DNA of 64,000 bases from Thermohalobaculum sp039816045 (GTDB lineage Bacteria; Pseudomonadota; Alphaproteobacteria; Rhodobacterales; Rhodobacteraceae). Location: positions 23,252-87,251 of the forward strand of contig JBCBYB010000019.1 in assembly GCA_039816045.1 (NCBI GenBank). The letters run 5' to 3'. Under the pieces are notes generated by a model, which did not search any database, was not told the origin of the DNA, and worked only from the letters and a program-made list of their open reading frames with translations. Made by a program: the position numbers and the translations under genes. Shown here piece by piece: positions 61,208-64,000 of the stretch; position 1 is the stretch's first letter, and every line of letters begins with the position of its first letter.

Positions 61208-61816
61208 TTAGCGGCGAGCCGGGGCGACCATCCGCCAAAGTACAGGGAACAACAGTGCAGCAAGCGCGAGCTTCAGCGCCTCGGCCGGCATGAAGACCAG
61301 CCAACCCCACTCGAGCACCCAGGCCCAGCCCTTATCTGCCGCCAGCAAGTGGCCAAGCCACAAAACACCCGGGACGTAGACCAGGACGAGCCCAATCACC
61401 ATCGCGCCGACCATCCATAGCGGAGAGCGGTCCCAGCCGCGCCGGGCAAGGGCGCCAAGCGCCAGGGTCGCCAGCAGAAAGCCCAGAAGATACCCGCCGG
61501 TTGTCCCCATCATGTACTCGATGCCATAAGTCTCGGCGGAGGATCCGGTAAAAACATTCAAGCCGATGGCGCCGAGCGCCAAATAGGCCAACAGCGTGAC
61601 GGCACCGAGTTGCGCTCCAAACGCTGCACCAATCGAAAGCACGGCAAAGGTCTGCATGGTGATCGGTACAGGCCAGAACGGGACCTTGATCTTCGCCGCG
61701 ATCACAAGTGCCAAGACACCAGCAGCCACGAGAAGCGCACGACGGACCAACATCGATGATCCGGTAGCTGGCCAGAGAGCCTCACTCAGGACCGAATTCG
61801 TATGCGCGCGTTCCAT
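61208..61816 (-). CDS. bioY: Biotin transporter BioY
   Basis: A 202-residue S-component with about six membrane segments. Motifs are KIKVPFWPVPITMQTFAVL, GAQLGAVTLLAYLALGAIGLNVF, TTGGYLLGFLLA and the C-terminal FMPAEALKLALAALLFP. It imports biotin, alone or with an ECF module not seen here. The ATG at 61816 starts the conserved part; the frame stays open to 61870. Probably co-transcribed with the deacetylase. Confidence 0.93.
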   Translation of the reverse strand: MERAHTNSVLSEALWPATGSSMLVRRALLVAAGVLALVIAAKIKVPFWPVPITMQTFAVLSIGAAFGAQLGAVTLLAYLALGAIGLNVFTGSSAETYGIEYMMGTTGGYLLGFLLATLALGALARRGWDRSPLWMVGAMVIGLVLVYVPGVLWLGHLLAADKGWAWVLEWGWLVFMPAEALKLALAALLFPVLWRMVAPARR

Positions 61817-61965
61817 TGTGTGGTCTCCCGTGTGTCGTGCAACCCGCTGAATGCCACCTCTGTCTGACATGGCTGCCGGTTAGGGTGCAAGGGGGCGGAC
61901 TCGCCAAGTGCGCCATCATTCGGCAAACTCTTGACGGTAGGAGAGACGGCAGATCGGCGGGGCAA

Positions 61966-63666
61966 ATGGTGAGCAAAGGAAGCGATCTACACGCGTCTTG
62001 TAGCCCGCCATCGTCCGCCACTCTCTGGCAAGGCAGCGCAGAGCGCATGGCCCTCTCGTTCGATGACAACGCCGTCGGGCTCTGGGTGCGGTCGCATGAT
62101 GGGAGTTGGTGGAGCCCGCTGAGTGCAGATCCAACGGCCGATGACTTCTCCACGCAGATCGGTCTCCTCAGAGACGAAGCGGCCCGCCTTGGGCTGATCG
62201 ATCTGCCGGTTTTGCTGTTGCTCCCTCCGCAACAGGTCCTCTCCATCACCTTGCCTTCTGGAGGGGACGCGGCGGAGGCAGCCAAGTTTAGCGCGTGTTT
62301 GCCTGATTTGGCCGGCTTTCCATCGGATGAGATGGTCGTTGCTTTTCTGCGGCATGCTCTCGGGGGAGAACGGTCGTGCCTGGTTGGCCATCGCCAAACC
62401 TACGATGAGGCCCGGGCGTATGCCGCGGACTGGGGGTTTGTTCCAGGGCGTGTGTCCAGTTTGGGCCATCTCGCGGCCTTTGGGGACGCCCTCCCAGAGT
62501 TCCGGCTGCCCGAACAGATCGACTTCTGTGAATCTTTTGATGATCCTGTCGTCACGACCGCACCCGCCGAAGCCTCGGGCACCTCCACAGCCGAGGGGCG
62601 CGGAGGAGCGAACACCGCAGGTGCGTTGGTTTTCGCGGGACTGGTGCTTTCGGTGGTGCTGGCCACGCTGCTCCCAGAACGTGTCGGCATCCCCACCAGC
62701 GGCAAGGAACCGCTATGGCAGGCCCTTGAGCCAAGTGGACGCCATGTAGTCGCTCTGAACCCATTTCCCGTGGAACCGGGGAGCATCTCCCCCGAACCGT
62801 TGACCTCCACAACCGATGTCTTGCGAACACCCGGCTCACAATTGCACGCCGACTTTGACTCCCCGTCACCGGTAACCCCGCCGACAATCGAGACGGTACG
62901 GGGCGGCTTCGAAGCGCCGGGACCGCTCCAGGGGCGGGGGGTTTTCGACACTCGGTTAACAGCGCCTTTGATCCCGGCCGATGAGGCGCACGGGGCAGCC
63001 CCGCTTCGCGCGCCCTTGATCGTTTTGTCTCCTGATGTCCCCAAGCCGGCCAGGCATCCGCGCATTCCAGATCTGGAAAAAGAAGCGATTGCAGGCGAGG
63101 ATCTCGCGGTCCCGGATGCGAGCGCAGCCACAGACGCCGGGGATGCAGCCCCCCCGAGACCCGAAGGCCTCAGTGTCACGGCGCCTGATACCGCCGCGAT
63201 AGCCGTAGTCCGGGCGCAGCCCCCACAGACACCCTCGATCGCAGACCAAGCCGAAGCGCAGGGGGCGTCTCGCCCGGTTGATGACGTGGCGGCGCGGCGC
63301 GTTCCAGTGCCGCGGCCGGACCCCTATGTCGCAGGGTACGTGCGCCTAAGCGATCCTGTGAGCACGTCACCACTGCCCGCCACAAGGCCCAAGGCCGTTC
63401 CCGCCCCGGTCCGGACGGCTGCCACCCGGACACCCAGCGCGAGCGCATCGGCTTCCGGTTTCGGAGAAGGTGACCTCGTGCTGCTTGGGGTGTTCGGTCT
63501 CGATGGTTCAAAGCAGTCTCTCTTGCGTCTGCCGGATGGCCGCGTCCTCACCGCAAGGACCGGAGACAAGGTCACGGGATGGCGGATCGGTCGTGTAGAT
63601 CGCAGCAGCGTGCGCATCATCAAGAGCGGTGTCTCGCGAACGCTCCGTTTGGCCGGCGGGCTTTGA
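61966..63666 (+). CDS. Single-pass membrane protein with GspC/PilP-like C-terminal domain
   Basis: A 566-residue protein. The N-terminal 200 residues (WVRSHDGSWWSPLSAD, LPVLLLLPPQQVLSITLPS) resemble the cytoplasmic GspL/PilM-type fold found in secretion and pilus scaffolds. One membrane segment lies at about 218-236 (ALVFAGLVLSVVLATLL). A long Pro/Ala-rich periplasmic stretch (240-500) ends in a compact domain from about 505: VLLGVFGLDGSKQSLLRLPDGR and WRIGRVDRSSVRIIKSGVSRTL, the pattern of the GspC/PilP homology region. No other secretion genes are in the window. The ATG at 61966 has GGCGGGG upstream; an internal ATG at 62047 is possible. Confidence 0.7.
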   Translation: MVSKGSDLHASCSPPSSATLWQGSAERMALSFDDNAVGLWVRSHDGSWWSPLSADPTADDFSTQIGLLRDEAARLGLIDLPVLLLLPPQQVLSITLPSGGDAAEAAKFSACLPDLAGFPSDEMVVAFLRHALGGERSCLVGHRQTYDEARAYAADWGFVPGRVSSLGHLAAFGDALPEFRLPEQIDFCESFDDPVVTTAPAEASGTSTAEGRGGANTAGALVFAGLVLSVVLATLLPERVGIPTSGKEPLWQALEPSGRHVVALNPFPVEPGSISPEPLTSTTDVLRTPGSQLHADFDSPSPVTPPTIETVRGGFEAPGPLQGRGVFDTRLTAPLIPADEAHGAAPLRAPLIVLSPDVPKPARHPRIPDLEKEAIAGEDLAVPDASAATDAGDAAPPRPEGLSVTAPDTAAIAVVRAQPPQTPSIADQAEAQGASRPVDDVAARRVPVPRPDPYVAGYVRLSDPVSTSPLPATRPKAVPAPVRTAATRTPSASASASGFGEGDLVLLGVFGLDGSKQSLLRLPDGRVLTARTGDKVTGWRIGRVDRSSVRIIKSGVSRTLRLAGGL

Positions 63667-63689
63667 ACTGCTCCGCGTAAGATCTCTTT

Positions 63690-64000
63690 TCTGGATCGCT
63701 GGTATATGGCCCGCGGAATCGTAGCCGCCGTAACCCCAGGATGCGCTCGAGGTGGGCGAAGAGCATCTCGACCGTCCTTCGGAGTTTGGCGGAGATCTCG
63801 CGCCTCGGTCTTGGCGATCTCGCAGGCCATCGTGCGAGCGCTCCGTGCTTGGCGAAGCGCGTGACCTTGGGCTCATATCGGATCGTCTGGAACCCCCGCC
63901 AGCTTTGGCGCAGTTCCTTGCCCGCGATCCACTGGCTGCCTGGGTTCGAGTGCGAGATGAACTTCGGCGTGACCTCGGTGGCCGCGCCGAACGCCTCGTC
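63690..64000 (-). pseudogene. Frameshifted IS5/IS1182-type transposase remnant (continues beyond window)
   Basis: Leftward translation shows pieces of a DDE transposase C-terminus in different frames: GKELRQSWR near 63900, ACEIAKTEAR near 63820 and, in another frame, RRTVEMLFAHLERILGLRRL followed by RFRGP near 63720-63780. The last is the conserved C-terminal block of IS5/IS1182-type transposases. The frame change, and the lack of sequence after RFRGP, mark it as broken. The first part of the element is outside the window. No terminal inverted repeat could be assigned. Confidence 0.6.

Overview
The window is GC-rich chromosomal DNA from an alphaproteobacterium. The hom-glpX-recJ block, the soxDAG and potFGHI cassettes, class I phaC, an RSP_7527-like small protein and many 1-4 nt gene overlaps point to Rhodobacterales. 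This is an inference from gene content only; no 16S rRNA gene is present.

Left part (1-22.9 kb), core-like. A minus-strand operon encodes a periplasmic YHS-domain protein and a bufferin (copper-buffering RiPP) system: precursor BufA, MNIO oxidase BufB, partner BufC and a DoxX membrane protein cut by the window edge. It is divergent from an MscS-type channel. Next come a secreted RTX/cadherin/DUF4214 protein, an SBP56-type methanethiol oxidase with a small membrane partner, and a compact run guaA-ydcF-like-EamA transporter-mazG. Opposing it is a phaC-esterase-SDR operon whose upstream region carries eight near-helically spaced TATCGCA repeats. Then follow a small lipoprotein, hom, glpX, recJ and two tandem tRNA-Glu genes (TTC and CTC anticodons).

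Middle part (about 23.0-51.2 kb), a surface-polysaccharide island. It begins beside tRNA-Glu with a decayed tyrosine-recombinase fragment. It holds an ABC-transporter-dependent (group 2-like) capsule system: KpsT and KpsM, two KpsE-type inner-membrane proteins, one outer-membrane lipoprotein of the OPX family, two KpsS-like enzymes, several glycosyltransferases, a methyltransferase, UDP-GlcNAc 2-epimerase and one unrecognised protein. At its right end is the most striking locus: a 2372-residue reducing type I polyketide/fatty-acid synthase without thioesterase, an alpha-oxoamine synthase and a ketoreductase-like SDR. The composition resembles rkpAGH of rhizobial K-antigen loci and, in logic, fungal fumonisin assembly. 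It could build an amino-lipid (sphingoid-like) acceptor or anchor for the capsule. GTTAAC/TTAACCAT motifs recur in the island's intergenic regions and suggest shared control.

Right part (51.2-64 kb), core-like again. Two tiny membrane proteins (one with a hairpin over its ribosome binding site) precede soxD-soxA-soxG of heterotetrameric sarcosine oxidase, with soxB missing next to them. Then come a small protein behind a perfect 10-bp inverted repeat, a putrescine-type ABC transporter split into divergent halves (potF-potG and potH-potI), a class IV HDAC-like deacetylase downstream of bioY, a GspC-like single-pass membrane protein, and a frameshifted transposase remnant at the right edge.

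All calls rest on reading motifs and layout by eye; no database search was run.
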